Positions 44,413 through 56,735 of a DNA stretch of 64,000 bases are shown in pieces. The notes beneath the pieces are model-generated. The model was not told where the DNA came from, did no database searches, and saw only the letters and a program-made list of their open reading frames with translations. Location of the stretch: assembly GCA_022747635.1 (NCBI GenBank), contig JAKTNV010000011.1:17521975-17585974 (forward strand), read 5' to 3'. Numbering within the stretch: the stretch's first letter is position 1; every line of letters starts with the position of its first letter. A program made the translations under genes and the position numbers. Source of the DNA: Hetaerina americana (taxonomy: Eukaryota; Arthropoda; Insecta; Odonata; Calopterygidae).

Positions 44413-47356
44413 ACCCCTCCCCGGACTACAACCTTGACGTGGTGGAAGGGCTTGTGCGTTCCGATGACCCCTAGATCTGTGCTGGCGGGAGTAATAATTA
44501 TTGCTCCTGGTAGGATCACCCATGCCAGATAGGTCGAAGGTTAGGAGCCAGAAGAAAGGTAGTCCACGCAGCGTCTGTTTCTCAGTGAGGCGGCTGCAAT
44601 GGCGTCTGACCCCAGTGGGGCGGCCAGTAAGTGATGGTGTCACGTTAAAAACACTATTGAGGAAGGCAACGGGAAACCACCTCAGTTCAAACAAGGCAAC
44701 TACGGGGCTCGGCCCAATAGGCCGTGTGCCATGCCCCGCAGCGGAGGAGGCCAGGCTTCCGCGGTGGTCATCCCACGAAACCCTTGCAGGGGAAAACCCG
44801 CAGCAGCAGGACAGAAGACGCAGGAGAAGAAGACCAAATTAGTTAGAATAGGAACGTGGAATGTTAGGACAATGATGAGGAGAGGGAAATTGTGAATATT
44901 AAGCGAGAGATGGAAAAGGGAAATATAGATACTATTTTAGGTCTATGCGAAGTGAGATGGAAGGATTGCGGGCATTGCTGGAGTGACCAGCGTAGAATAA
45001 CCTACTGCGGCGGAGACAACGAGGCAACGAGGGGTGGCCATAGTATTAAATGAAGAGGTAGGAAGAAGCCTAGTCAACATAAGGCAGGTAACAGATAGAT
45101 TATTACTAATAAAGATAAAAGCAGAACCGACGAACTTGGTTATTATTCAGGTAAACATGCCGCCGAGCAACCATAAGGAAGAAGAGGTCGATATGATATA
45201 CGATCAGTTAAAGGACATAATCGCATGTGTTCCCGCAGGGAAACGTTTAATAGTTCTGGGGGATTGGAATGCGACGGTAGGCGAAGGAAGAGATGGTGAC
45301 GAGGTCGGGGACTAAGGTTTAGGTATGAGGAATGACCGCGGGGAGAAAGCAGTTGAGTTCTGCAGGAGACGGGGGTTAGTCATCACCAACACTTGGTTTA
45401 GACACCACAAAAGACGCAGGTATACATGGAAAATGCCAGGTGACTCAGAGAGGTATCAGTTAGATTATATTCTAGTTTGACACAGGTTTAGGAACAGTGA
45501 GATAAATTCGCACAGCTTCCCGGGAGCAGATGCGGACTCGGACCACAATTTAGTTGTTTTGAAATGTAGCGTCCATTTCAAAAAGATAAGGCAGGGGCGG
45601 CGAGTCAGAAAATGGAATGTAGAAGCATTGAATGGTTTGAAACGGAAGGAGTACCAACGGGCGGTAGAGGAAATCATGGGGGATGGTAAAGAGCTAAGTA
45701 CTATCGAAGAAAAATGGGAAAGTATCAAGAAAGGGTTGTCTAAACCCGCAAAAGACACTATTGGAACCGTTAACGCTAAAAGTGCTAGGAAACCATGGAT
45801 CACGGATGAGATGATTACAAAGATGGATGAGCGGCGAAAATGGAAGAATGTAAATACAGAATTAGGCAAAATGAAGTACAAAGAATTAAACAATAAATTG
45901 AGGCGGGTAACAAATAAAGGAAAAGAAGCATGGTGGAAGACGCAGTGCGAGGATATGGAAAGTCTAGAGAGGAAGTGTGAATGTTTAGGTAAATGTGGGA
46001 GGAAGAGGCTATATTGGCTGATTCGTAGTATTTATGAGGAGGGAATCTGGCCGGAAGACTTTGTGAGATCAGTTTTAGTTCCTATTCCGAAAATGGTGAA
46101 GGCTACATATTGTGAGGACTACAGGACGATAAGTTTGATATCCCACGCAGTTAAAGTTGTTCTCAGGATCAAAAAGAAAATGATAGAGAGTAGGGCAAAT
46201 GATTACTTAGGGGATGATCAGTGAAACATAGAACCCAAACGGGAGGTATTTGCCTGTTTCGTACATTTCGAAAAAGCGTTTGATAGAGTGAATTGGGAAA
46301 ACTAATGAGTATATTAAATAAAATAGGAATAGATTTGAGGGAAAGGAGGCTAATCCGCAACCTGTACGTCTGGGACTGCTCAGGTGCGGGTGGGAAACGG
46401 GGAGTCAGGATGGGCAGTGTTAGGAAGAGGTGTAAGGCAGGGGTGCCCATTATCACCGTTGCTGTTCAACCTGTATGCAGAGGAAATGATCAAAGAGGCA
46501 TGGGAAGAACTGGAGGTAGGAATGAAAGTCGGGGAATTCGTAAAATCAGTTAGGTTTGCTCATGACCAAGCTTAGGTTTGTCAGTCAGCCAAGGGGTTGC
46601 AAGCATTGCTGAGTGAATTGGAAATTCAATGCGACAGGTATGGGATAAGAATCGATATTAATAAAACAAAGGTTAGGTGAGTCTCTAGGAAGAAAAAGGC
46701 TAAGCTAATTATTAAAATAGGAGGGCAAAAACTAGAGCCGGTAGAACAGTTTGCGTATCTCGGTAGTGTTTTGGACCAACATAGCCAAAGTAGTAGGGGC
46801 GTAAGGAGAAGAATTGAGCTAGGCAAAGAGGCTTTCACAAGGAGGATGGAGTTGGTGACAGGGACGTTGAGTAAGGATGTTAAGAAAAGACTCGTAAAAA
46901 CTTTGATGTGGAGCGCAGCTATGTACGGCGAGGAAACGTGGTCATTGATGCAGGAGGATAGACGTAGACTGGAGGCTTTTGAAATGTGGGTTTGCAGAAG
47001 AATGTGAAATGGACAGAGAAGAAAACGTATGACGAAGTACTTGGTATGATGGGCGAAGAGAGGGGTTTGTTGGAGAAGTCCTATGGAGGAAGGAAAAGTG
47101 GATAAAAGGGGTATTGAACCGCAGCTGGATGTTGAAGACTGGAATTGAGGGGAGAATGTTAGGCAAACGAGGAAAGGGGAGGAACTGGATTGGGATCTTG
47201 GACTGGATGAATGGAGGAAGAAAGTACTCAGAGCTGAAGATGGACCTGATGTAGAGTAGGATGTTGTGTTTTGCTAGGGGTCACAAATTATTTAATTAGT
47301 AATTATGTCCATCCAAAAACCTACCTTAACCGGTAGATTGCTTAATAAATAAAATA
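44413..47356 (+). pseudogene. RTE-type LINE, best-preserved copy of the duplicated pair
   Basis: 5' untranslated region, then the endonuclease block 'LIVLGDWNATVGEGRDG' (45,034-45,315) and a 221-codon open stretch (45,559-46,224). The latter runs from 'RQGRRVRKWNVEALNGLKRK' through the linker to RT blocks 'LVPIPKMVKATYCEDYRTIS'. The palm is at 46,384-46,575: 'GWAVLGRGVRQGCPLSPLLF' and 'VRFAHDQA', where the F-A-D-D active site has become F-A-H-D. It shares with copy 1 the 330 bp deletion and the loss of the QFGFRKG block. C-terminal motifs and tail are as elsewhere. The loss of one catalytic Asp plus frameshifts make it dead. Confidence 0.93.
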
Positions 47357-47368
47357 AATATATATATA

Positions 47369-48430
47369 CACTTATCCCAACGGTTGTTTCCAATTTTTGA
47401 AACAATCCTGAAACAACGCTTCTTCCTGAATCCTCATAAGCTCCTGCGTCGAATTGCTCTCTATTTCTGGAACGGTGGCAAATCTTTTTCCTTTTAGCGG
47501 GGAAGTTTGGGGAAGAGGAAAAAGTCAGGTGGCACTATCACTCGTCTGGTGAGTGATTTGGGTGGTTAAGTACAGCGGTCTTGTTTTTGGCTAATAAATG
47601 ATGAGTTATGAGAGACGAATGAGACGGTGCGTTGTCGCGGTTAACAAAAACCACTTGCCGCTCATTCAAATTAATTTCGGGTTGTTTTCGCATGATTCTC
47701 TCTCTTAGGCGTTTCATAACCCACCTGTTAGGACTCTTTGTTGACTTTCTGGCCTTAGGGTATATATTCGTGATGCACAACCTCCTTTGCATCGAAAAAG
47801 AAGTCAATATCACCTTGGAATTCGAGCGAACTTATCGACCTTTTTTGGGGAAGGGGGATGTTTTACCAATCTTTTGTGAATATTGCACTTTTCCTTCGAT
47901 GTAAATAACCATTAATTCATGTGTCATCACCGTTTATGATACTGGAAAATAAGGTTTCAGCTTTTTCAGCTCGACCAAACAGTTCCTGACAGACTTGAAC
48001 TCGATGTTGTTTCTGGTCTGCTGTCATCAGGTAAGGCACAAACTTGGCGGAGACTCGATACATCATTCATATTCAGTCAGAATTTCATAGCACGGACCAA
48101 TCGAGATACCGTAGTCTTCTGGAAGTTTCCTGAAAATAAACCATCGATTTGCACGAACGAGATCGTTCACTTTCTCGATGTGGGGTTCATGAGTCGACAT
48201 TGATGGTCTTCCGGAACAATCGTAGTCTACCATTGATTGCCGCCCCTTTTTGAAGTAGGTAAACCACTCATAGTACGTAGTACATTCCAAATCATCCTTG
48301 CATGAATTCTTGATAATCAATTATGTTTCCGTCAAGGATTTGCGGAGTTTGACGCATGTATGTTACATGAACTTCATCCAACTTAGCTTTGATATTTTTC
48401 AGTGTTGAGTCCTTTTTTAACAGAAGTGTT
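47369..48430 (-). pseudogene. Mariner relic M4, copy 2
   Basis: Duplicate of 31,458-32,520 with the full set of segments: DNA-binding half at 48,063-48,320, 'NRDNAPSHSSLITHHLL' and 'NHPNHSPDE' at 47,538-47,813. Frames are still broken. Confidence 0.8.
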
Positions 48431-48704
48431 TTATCGCAGAACGAAAGTCATTTCTTCCATTTTTTCATCGGCCAACAAACAAATGTTTGTTGGCTGATGA
48501 AAATGACACTACGTAATGGATATACAGGTGAAACTGTAGCTGAAACTGTAACAGCAGTCTCTTAAGAAATGAGGTTTACTAAAAGTTAACTGTTTCCGAT
48601 CCTACGAGCACCATTTCTTTGATTTTCTAAGGAAGTATTGAACGAGCCACGTAATGGAATGGAATGTATTGAAGATCTCCTGAGGAAGACCAAGAGACAA
48701 TGTA

Positions 48705-49035
48705 AGGTATGTCCCAAAAGTAGGATGACTGAGTCGATTAAAAAACTTTATTGACAGAATTGATACGTTCACTCAAAATTCTTCAAAGTAGCATCCTTGT
48801 ACGTCCGCACACCGCTGCCAACGGTCTTCCTCGAATCGTACGCCTTTTTGAAGGTGCACGTTGCTGCTAAGCTCCCTCATCACGGCCTGTTCCTACGCTT
48901 TCACGCCGTAGCGACGTCCTTTCAGTGCGTATTTGAGGCGGGGAAAGAGGGAGAATTTGGTGGGGTATTGTCTAATAAATTTGGATTCTCACTCACATGG
49001 TCGAGAAACGTAAACGAGGTCACCTTGTAAAAGGT
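48705..49035 (-). pseudogene. Mariner-like fragment M5, copy 2
   Basis: Duplicate of 32,795-33,125 and 37,076-37,406. Confidence 0.65.
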
Positions 49036-50465
49036 TTCGCAAATAAACGATCCACACTCCACAAGGGCCGGTAGCCAACTGCCGCCGGCTACCAGCCTTT
49101 ACGGAAACTCCCCTCATACGAACCCAGCCAGAGAAACCGATCAGAGACAAATGGAAAATTAAACCATTCTTGAAATCGAAAAAATGAAAATTGAAAAACT
49201 GATTGCGATGATGGTTAATAGATTTTATTGCAATGCCCCATTGCCTGCGGGGATTACGTTCATACCGTTCCTGAATTATCCAAAATAGATGGAAGGCATG
49301 CAGTATTGCTCAGCGAACGATCTACTTATGACATCACTCCTTTCCCCCACCTCCAATAATACGCCTCCAATAGCACCTCCCCTATCCCATGCTCTCCAAT
49401 AGAATCTTTCTTACCCCTTCCCTCTCCTCCTCCCCTCTTTCTCTCAAATGGATTATCTGTTCGCCTGCCTGTCTCTCTCTAACAGTTGATTTCCAACCTT
49501 TGCGTAGATCAGTCGCGATCTTTCGAGCACCTGAGCCATTCGAAGTGTTGCTCTTGGTGGGGTGCCCAGCCGGTAGTGTCTCAACCAATAAGCCCTGTAA
49601 TATTTAGAACACAGTATTCCGGGAGGGAGAGAACCCTATTATTTTGAGTAGGAGTAATAGAAGTCCTAAGTATTAATCACGCTATATACTTACATTTTCG
49701 CACTAAAAGCTATAAGTATATAGTAAAAGGATATAGTAAAATGATCGGAAAGGGAATTACCGATGAGGTTCATCTTAAGAGCAGGGAGAGGTTTTTCGAA
49801 AAAAATCGGAAAAGGCAGGAAAAGTGGATGAGATGAGAGGCAATAGAAGGATATGATGGCGAGGTAGAGGAAGGAAGTGAACATGCATTATGGATTGAAT
49901 TATGGGAGGTGGAAAGTATGCAGGCTTAAAAAATGATGTATTTCAATGTCTTAAGGGGTTTAAGAATATTTTGTTTTATATAAGTTATCTTGGGTTATTT
50001 TTAGGGCCTACAACTTAATTTTAAGTTAGCGTGATTTAAAAACATAAGATTAAAAAAAGTGTACTTTAGGCATCTTTGTACCATTAGCCACGCCCTTCCA
50101 TTGACGTTTTGTACTCTTATAGCGGTTGATGCAAAACAAATTATTTGCTTTGTAATCATCATGGTGACAAAGAGACGGAATATGTTCGTTATTTATTCTA
50201 CCTAATGATTTCAAATAAAGTGAAATGCCTTATATTCTTCCACGAATGAAAGGAATAAATCTAAAACATAGTAGACATTAAAAAAAATAGATTATAGTTG
50301 AAGATATGTAGCTATAATAAAGTGCGATATGCGTGTGGTTTAGTTACCCAACTTGGTTGCTTCGTTACAGCTTTGCTTCCTGAAAATTACGAATTTTCCA
50401 TAGAGTGATTTAATCCATTTCACATGGATGGTAAAAAAGGTTGGTCCTCAATACATTACCACGCA
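49036..50465. other. Unassigned duplicated sequence with a private deletion
   Basis: Matches 33,126-33,801 and then 34,42x onward. The intervening 620 or so bases with the possible exon are replaced by a short TA-rich filler near 49,712-49,730. No gene is recognised. Confidence 0.4.
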
Positions 50466-50479
50466 AAATTGTTAAAGCT

Positions 50480-50650
50480 ATATATATATATATATACATA
50501 TGTATATATGTGTGTGTGTGTATATAGCGGCGGGGTGACGTTCTTGGCTGGACACCAAGGTGTCTAGGGTTCGATTTCCGCCTTCCTCCACCATTCTTGC
50601 TTGGGCTTAAGTGATTGCTTTCGATGTAATTTTTAGGGGTTAAATAAAGG
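50480..50650 (+). mobile_element. TA/TG microsatellite and tRNA-like SINE head (copy 2)
   Basis: Duplicate of 39,460-39,640 with the same B-box-like 'agggttcgatttcc' (one substitution) and a shorter TA run. Confidence 0.4.
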
Positions 50651-50799
50651 AAGGGAATAAAAAATCTCAAACTCGTCCCATTAAAAATAGTTAAAAAAAG
50701 AAAAAATATTGAATATTCAGTCGACCAGAATACGAAAATGAATCTTGAGATTTGGCATTCAGCATTACTATACTCGTTAAAATTCATTATGAAATATTA

Positions 50800-52142
50800 G
50801 CAAAAGGTAATGTTTTTCAGGGCTATGAAGAATTTTCTTAGAGGAATATAGAATAATTAATGTGAATGCCGAAGATTTTGACGTGTTCCCCGGCTAAAGT
50901 CCCCAAAGGGATAACTAACTGTAGAGTTATTCCACAACTTTTCAGAATCGGCATTTAGTCCATCAGTGAGGAATATAATAACATACATTGGAAGTCTCAT
51001 AGCAACAAAGCCTTTCTGTGATAGTATAGAGCGATAGAACGCAGTTTTATATGGATTTGGCGAATGTTGGATTATAAACGAGCTTACTAACGAGGACTCA
51101 ATTTTAACCGTTAATTTCTTTATTTTTTGAATAGAATTGTTAGGTAGGTATTATTTTCGTGGGCTATTAAGAATTTAGAATAATTAATTTGAACGTTTTA
51201 TCAAAATCCCCGTGAAAACCATCAACGGACAACGAGACTTGTGTTCCCCGGCTAAAGTCCCCAAAGGGATAACTAACTGTAGAGTTATTCCACAACTTTT
51301 AAGAATCGGCATTTAGTCCATCAGTGAGGAATATAACCACGTACATTAGAAGTCTCATAGCAAAAAAGCCTTTCTGTGACAGTATAGAGCGATAGAACGC
51401 AGTTTTATATGGATTTGGCGAATGTTGGAATATAAACGAGCTCACTAACGAGGACTCAATTTTAACAGTTAATTTCTTTATTTTTTGAATAGAATTGTTA
51501 GGTAGGTATTATTTTCGTGGGCTATTAAGAATTTAGAATAATTTGTTTGAACGTTTTGTCAACATCCGTGTGAAAACGATCAACGGACAACGAGGCTTGT
51601 GTTCCCCGGGTAAATGCCCCACAGGGATAACTAACTGTAGAGTTATTCCACAACTTTTCAGAATCGGCATTTAGTCCATCAGTGAGGAATATAACCACGT
51701 ACATTAGAAGTCTCATAGCAAAAAAGCCTTTCTGTGGCAGTATAGAGCGATAGAACGCAGTTTTATATGGATTTGGCGAATGTTGGAATATAAACGAGCT
51801 CACTAACGAGGACTCAATTTTAACAGTTAATTTCTTTATTTTTTGAATAGAATTGTTAGGTAGGTATTATTTTCGTGGGCTATTAAGAATTTAGAATAAT
51901 TTGTTTGAACGTTTTGTCAACATCCGTGTGAAAACGATCAACGGACAACGAGGCTTGTGTTCCCCGGCTAAATGCCCCACAGGGATAACTAACTGTAGAG
52001 GTATTCCACAACTTTTCAGAATCGGCATTTAGTCCATCAGTGAGGAATATAACCACGTACATTAGAAGTCTCATAGCAAAAAAGCTTTTCTCTGGCAGTA
52101 TATAGCGATAGAACACAGCCTTATATGGCTTTGGCGAATCTT
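50800..52142. repeat. 358 bp tandem array, about 3.6 units
   Basis: The marker 'gtgttccccggctaaagtcc' (or close variants) starts at 50,883, 51,241, 51,599 and 51,957, a strict period of 358. Units 2 and 3 share variants ('accacgtacattagaagt') not found in unit 1 ('aacatacattggaagt'), so the array grew by stepwise local duplication. Each unit contains an inverted pair 'ggataact...agttattcc'. The minus-strand frames at 51,525-51,803 and 51,883-52,167 are repeats of each other and have no gene character. The array also lies at the end of segmental copy 1. Confidence 0.93.
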
Positions 52143-52189
52143 CGGTTAAAGGGACAGATTCTAACACTCCGCGTTACAATAAATTGTTC

Positions 52190-52450
52190 TTCAGTTCCTT
52201 ATGCTTCCTTCCTCCCTTCACATCATCCAACATCGCTAGCCTACTTCTCCTGTTTCCTATGTTTCTTAACATTCTCCCCTCTATCACATTCTTCAACATT
52301 CCATCGCCAATCTGTTATGCTCTGTATCCATTTGTCCACACATTTTTGGATATCTTCCAGCAACCCTCTCTCCACTCTCGTTGTGCCTTGTACTATGGGT
52401 TATTCCTTTCCTTTCATATCACATTTTTTATCCTTCTCCACTCCCACTGA
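52190..52450 (-). mobile_element. Old RTE-type LINE fragment, 3' part
   Basis: Complementary to the RTE 3' region ('cttccttcctcccttcacat', 'aacattctcccctctatcac', 'attcttcaacattcca'). It shares the 'catcgccaatctgttatgct' block with the relic at 20.2 kb. No ORF is preserved. It is followed at once by a forward relic of a related element. Confidence 0.6.
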
Positions 52451-52529
52451 TGATGTGTCTACTTCGGGCCCGGTGCTGTCAGTTTTTAAGCCAATGCCTT
52501 TCGATACAGCTAATTGAACCATCGTCAAA

Positions 52530-53200
52530 CCCACCCTTCATGGAAGAGGAAGGCTAAGTTATACCTTAAAATAAGTAAAAGTTCATAAACTAGAGCAGAT
52601 CAAGCATAAAACTATTTCGGAACTGTTCTTGAATAAATGCTCAAAATAATAGGGACATAAGAAAATTAATGTCTTTAAGAAAAGTACCTTTCACAAGAAG
52701 GAGGGCATTAATGGCAGACGCGTTGAGAATTGATGCTAATGAAATGTATTTTAACTTTGAAGTGGAACTTGGTTTTGTGCGGCGAGGAAGCATGGTTGTT
52801 GAAGCAAGATGATATTGGTACATTGGAGGTTTTTGAGATGTGGGTGTAATGAAGAGGTTAGAAAAAGTGAAATGGTTGGAAAGGAATCAAACGAAGAATT
52901 GCTACGCATGTTGGTGGTAGAGAGTGTGTTGTTGAGAGAAATGCGAAGGAGAGAGGAGAGGTAGATGCAGGGTATTTTGTTTTACAATGGGATGTTGAAG
53001 AATGTCATAGAGAGGAGAACGCTGGGTAATTGAGAAAAGGATGGGAATGTTGAGCGGAATAAATGGAGGGAGTATGTCGAATTGAAGAAGAGTTTGCTGT
53101 AGGGTCGGATTTTAGGTATTTTTTTTAGGGGTTGCAATCAAATGTATCATAGTTTTGCATGTGTCCATCCAAAATCAGCCTTACACAGGATAGTATCTAT
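52530..53200 (+). pseudogene. Diverged RTE-type LINE, C-terminal part and 3' tail
   Basis: Decayed but colinear with 30,780-31,430. Readable blocks include 'ataagaaaattaatgtcttt' (R-R-I-x-LGK), 'cacaagaaggagggcattaa' (FTRR), 'gtgcggcgaggaagcatggt' (YGEEAW), 'ttggaggtttttgagatgtg' (LEVFEMWV) and 'gggatgttgaagaatgtcat' (GMLKNVIE). The tail 'gtgtccatccaaaatcagcc' at 53,161 is a variant of the RTE terminus. It belongs to an older subfamily than the 28-47 kb copies. Confidence 0.75.
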
Positions 53201-54276
53201 GTAGTAATACGTAGGAGTCTATACGAGTTCTTCAGCCATTCTTGAGCAACGCCATGAACATTTTAAAAATTTTTTAAGGTCGTTTTTTGCGTCTACACAT
53301 TGCTCTTGTCATCGGCCCGAAATGGTCAAGCAACGGGCGGGAGTGGCGCTATGACGCTCGGGCATCCATAGGCTCGCGAATCGGACGAAGTGTGAGATTC
53401 GTACCCCGCACCGAGATTATTTCACTCACTCTCTACAAGTAACTATGGGGATAATCGTGGCGATAATATGAATGTGATAGTCAACTGTTTGCTGTCCATT
53501 AACATATCTGTACTGTTTGTCGGTTGGGATACTTGACGAGGACGTGCGATTGCGGAGGCGAATGATCGTTTTTTAATGGACATCTGATCAATCTCCCTTG
53601 TCGAACGCAGGGGTGTATACTATATGTATACACACATTTGCACCATTGACGTTTGGGCCATGGGACAAAGATCTGCTTCCAACCGAATGTCAATAGTTGG
53701 GGACTGAGCGATTTCATCTCCAGCATTTTCTGAGTAGGTTTATTAAGCTAACCCTTGTTTTTAGGGTCGCATGAGTATTCTAAATGTTCTGAAAATTTGA
53801 ATGGGACATATTTGAAGTATGTTTTATCGAGCGGGGCGATGAAAAATGAACTTTCAGAGAACCGCTTTTCGCATATTTCTCCATTAAAAAAATGACGCTT
53901 TACACACTCTCATCTATGTATAATGCCTAGTAAAACGTTCATTGAAATAGGTTAACGTAAAAATGTGAAGAAAAACTGTTAATTAAACACCTTAATCTTT
54001 TCCAATCGTATAAACAGAATAAGTACGAGTTGTTACGGGTATTTGAAGAATTATTATTTATATGTCGCGAAAAGCTGAAAGCGTTGCAATATTTCTCATG
54101 CAAGTTCGTACGCTGGAGGGAAGTTATTCATTTTAAAGTAAAATATGGCAATGGTCTGGATACATAGCCGGGTTGAGTCTAGCTGACGCAATGAGACATT
54201 TCGTGGTCATCTTTTCTAAGATTTTCTTCCCATTTGTGTGTTCATTTTATTCACTTAAAATATTTTGAAACCTTCC
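53201..54276. other. Unassigned sequence with a doubtful tRNA-like patch
   Basis: At 53,300-53,430 a GC-richer stretch has 'gagattcgtacccc', a poor match to a B box on the minus strand. It might be a worn SINE head. The rest shows nothing. Confidence 0.25.
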
Positions 54277-54346
54277 AAAGAAACTGCGGGAGATGCCACA
54301 ACAGTAACTTTTAACGGAGTCATCCGCTGATGTGCAATTCAATGCA
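54277..54346 (-). mobile_element. SINE S2 tail
   Basis: 'ccaaagaaactgcgggagat' and 'acttttaacggagtcatccg' match the S2 copies at 12,965, 18,760 and 59,911. Read on the minus strand, it is the 3' tail of the S2 element whose tRNA head is at 54,372-54,445. Confidence 0.65.
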
Positions 54347-54597
54347 ACAATTTCAGAGTGTAAAAATCATTCGCCTTGACTGGGATTCGAACCCAGATCC
54401 CTCAATATCCGGTTGAGTGCTTTAGCCAGTTAAGCTACCGAGGCGTCCTCTTAAAACTCTGAAATTTTGGTGCTTTTAAATTTCAGAGTTCTAAGAGGAC
54501 GCCTTGGAGCCTAAGTGGCTAAAGCACTCGACCGGATATTGAGGGATCTGGGTTCGAATCCCAGTCAAGGCGAATGATTTTTACGCTCTGAAATTGT
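54347..54597. repeat. Inverted pair of tRNA-derived SINE heads, hairpin with 120 bp arms
   Basis: Arms 54,347-54,467 and 54,478-54,597 are inverted repeats with a 10-base loop. I count about eight differences. Each arm holds a tRNA-like unit (54,372-54,445 minus; 54,500-54,572 plus). It has a 7-base acceptor pairing (CGCCTTG/CAAGGCG), a D arm, an anticodon arm 'ctcga...ttgag' and a perfect B box 'gggttcgaatccc'. No functional tRNA is claimed, because the head is joined to the SINE linker ('cgaatgatttttac') and the anticodon loop lacks the invariant U33. Pol III transcripts from either side could fold back. Confidence 0.8.
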
Positions 54598-56554
54598 GTT
54601 ATTTTGAAACCTCTCGGAGCGAACATCGCGCACGCCCAGCATGAATTAAAAAAAAAGATATCAGAGCCGAGATCTTAATTCGACGGATTGTAGACGAAGG
54701 CGATCGAGCAAGGCTTGCATTTGGCCATTAGGCAGGCTGCGATGGTACGTGACTTCATCACTTTGGTATTTGATAACACCATGCCTTTTTAGTTTCGTAC
54801 TCATGACGACAAACGGCGTCAATCAAACGGATGCAAATCCCATGTACAATTTACTCAGTATTTGAGGCTAATTTTATCTCGTGTGCATATCTGCCACAGA
54901 ACAAAGAAGTGACATTTTGGGATAAGGCGCTTTTGCAGAAAAGTACCGATTCCGCTATGATTGCTTCGTTTGAAATAAAAAATATTACTTGGTAAATCTC
55001 GCGTAGTACTGAGGAAGAGTTGGTGAAATACGTATTGCAACAATTGCGACACCATTCTAACAAAAAGATTGGAGATGCCAATTTTTCACACCAATTTGAT
55101 TTACCGATCATAGTTTCGTCAGAGAGTGTCATTATCAACGTGACACTATGTTGAAGCCGAGATCAGTAAATTACGAATAAATTTTCGAAATTAAGGATGA
55201 ACATTGGCATATTTCATCATTTTATTGCGCTAATGGAAATAAAAAAAAATTAAAGAGGTGACGATTGAGGCATTATTCCATATCCTGAGCAAACTAACTT
55301 TCAACTTGCGCCCGTGGAAACGAGTTAGGTCGTCTTTTAGGATTCTAAGGTCCCTGGATCACGATAGTTTTGAGATGGTGTCATTAATCACGCAAGTGTC
55401 CGTATGAGGTTTCTGGGTTTCCACATACAAAAAATAACTTTATTCATTGCATAGTAACATGTAAGGCAAAACTAGGGAGTGTGGTTGGGGGTGATTACAC
55501 GCCAGACTGCAGACTCAGAAATAAGATATACCCTTAATTTATCTAGATTTACTTAATGTTACATAACTACTTTTGCCCAACGAATGAATAAGCTGAGAAA
55601 CTACATATTTCAGAGTCAGATGTGAGGTATCTGTAACGAGATGATATGGTATGAAAGAGTAATACTGTTTTTTACACGCCCAAATGCGGCTGGCCTTCGT
55701 TTGATTCAGCAAAGACGAACTCGCACTACACTTTCGGCGGGATCCTGCTCCATTCCGAAGAGTTTTACAGATAAATTTCTTATTTTTCTTTTTCTATGAG
55801 ATGCGCTCGGTTGGATAAAAGTGGTAAAATTCAAAATACAGAGCAAGCAGCACAAATAATTCGAACGTTTTGTGACGTGTTACTGGTAGATTTCAGACCA
55901 TAATTGAATTGATCCTTCTTGCTGAGAAACCTTCGGGGAGGGTTATTGATTCTTGCGAGGGCCGGCCATCGAATTAGAACATTTTTATGTTCCCTCTTCG
56001 GTTGCCATGGACGCGGAGATAGCGTTCTTCGGCGAGAGAATTTCTCTTTCTAGTCCGAAAAAACCAGGCAGACCCAATCGGTTGAGGATGAGAGTTTTTG
56101 GCGTTTCTTCCGTGGACTACGTGGTGTTTTTTGTATGCGATGAATGTGTCCACCTCATCTCAGAGCTCTATTTAATAGAAACATTTTGACAATTTCTTTA
56201 TCAAAAATGCTCAAACTGCAATCTTTTTATCAGCTTATTGCTCCGAATATGTTCAGCATTCATATTTTGCAATGTGTCTTCCCTTCTTCCCCACATCTCT
56301 TGCTTCCGATTCCATCTCTACACTGTGTTTTCATAAAATATTAAGCCTTAGTTCGGCGAGTGACTAAATCAGTTCATAAACTTTTAATTAGACCTTAAAC
56401 TTTCACTTTCAACGTTATTGAGGTTGAATAGTTGTTTATACCAAGGCATAAACTATGAATACTACTACTTAACTCTTTTATTTAAGGCAGTCAACATTTG
56501 ATCGAAGATTAAGTCAATTAATAAGGAATAATGTTTCCATTTTCACTCGAGAGT
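54598..56554. other. Unassigned sequence
   Basis: A GC-richer patch at 55,940-56,130 has an open 78-codon plus frame (55,953-56,189) without a known motif. Otherwise it is AT-rich and featureless. Confidence 0.3.
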
Positions 56555-56735
56555 CTATCCATTTAAGGTAGTTTTAGGATGGATACAAATTGAACACCCC
56601 TACATTTGTTAACATCGCCAGGGAAGGCACGTCCTGGTACCATACAGGACAATAGCATCCTCCTTCAATTTCCCATTAATTATAACTCCCATCATACCGT
56701 ACAGTAGCCCTGTCATTTTCCTCCACCTAAGCTAT
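56555..56735 (-). mobile_element. Old RTE-type LINE fragment with 3' tail
   Basis: 'taaggtagttttaggatgga' at 56,564 is the complement of the RTE tail ('tccatccaaaaacctacctt'). Further right, 'cccatcataccgtacagtag' and 'ctgtcattttcctcc' match the complement of the region coding GMMGEE/KTNDEVL in the young copies, so the middle has been deleted. Short and decayed. Confidence 0.5.

Larger units (their letters stand above)
40241..52142. repeat. Segmental duplication copy 2
   Basis: Repeats 24,468-40,240 but without the internal tandem duplication, so it is about 4 kb shorter. It contains CR1-3, the split LINE, mariner M3, a fuller RTE copy, M4, M5 and the right flank with the SINE head. It ends in the 358 bp array. 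A deletion of about 620 bp near 49,712 with short TA-rich filler distinguishes it. High identity over 11 kb points to a recent event. Confidence 0.88.

Noticed and set aside
50800..52142. CRISPR array
   Set aside because: The 358 bp units are contiguous with no spacers, and the genome is eukaryotic.
51525..52167. Repeated secreted or membrane protein frames on the minus strand of the 358 bp array
   Set aside because: The two frames are the same stretch of satellite repeat read twice. A 358-base period shifts frame each unit and no signal or domain is recognised.
54500..54572. Functional tRNA gene
   Set aside because: The cloverleaf nearly folds and the B box is perfect, but the anticodon loop lacks U33 and the unit is embedded in a dispersed SINE with linker and tail, present also in inverted form.
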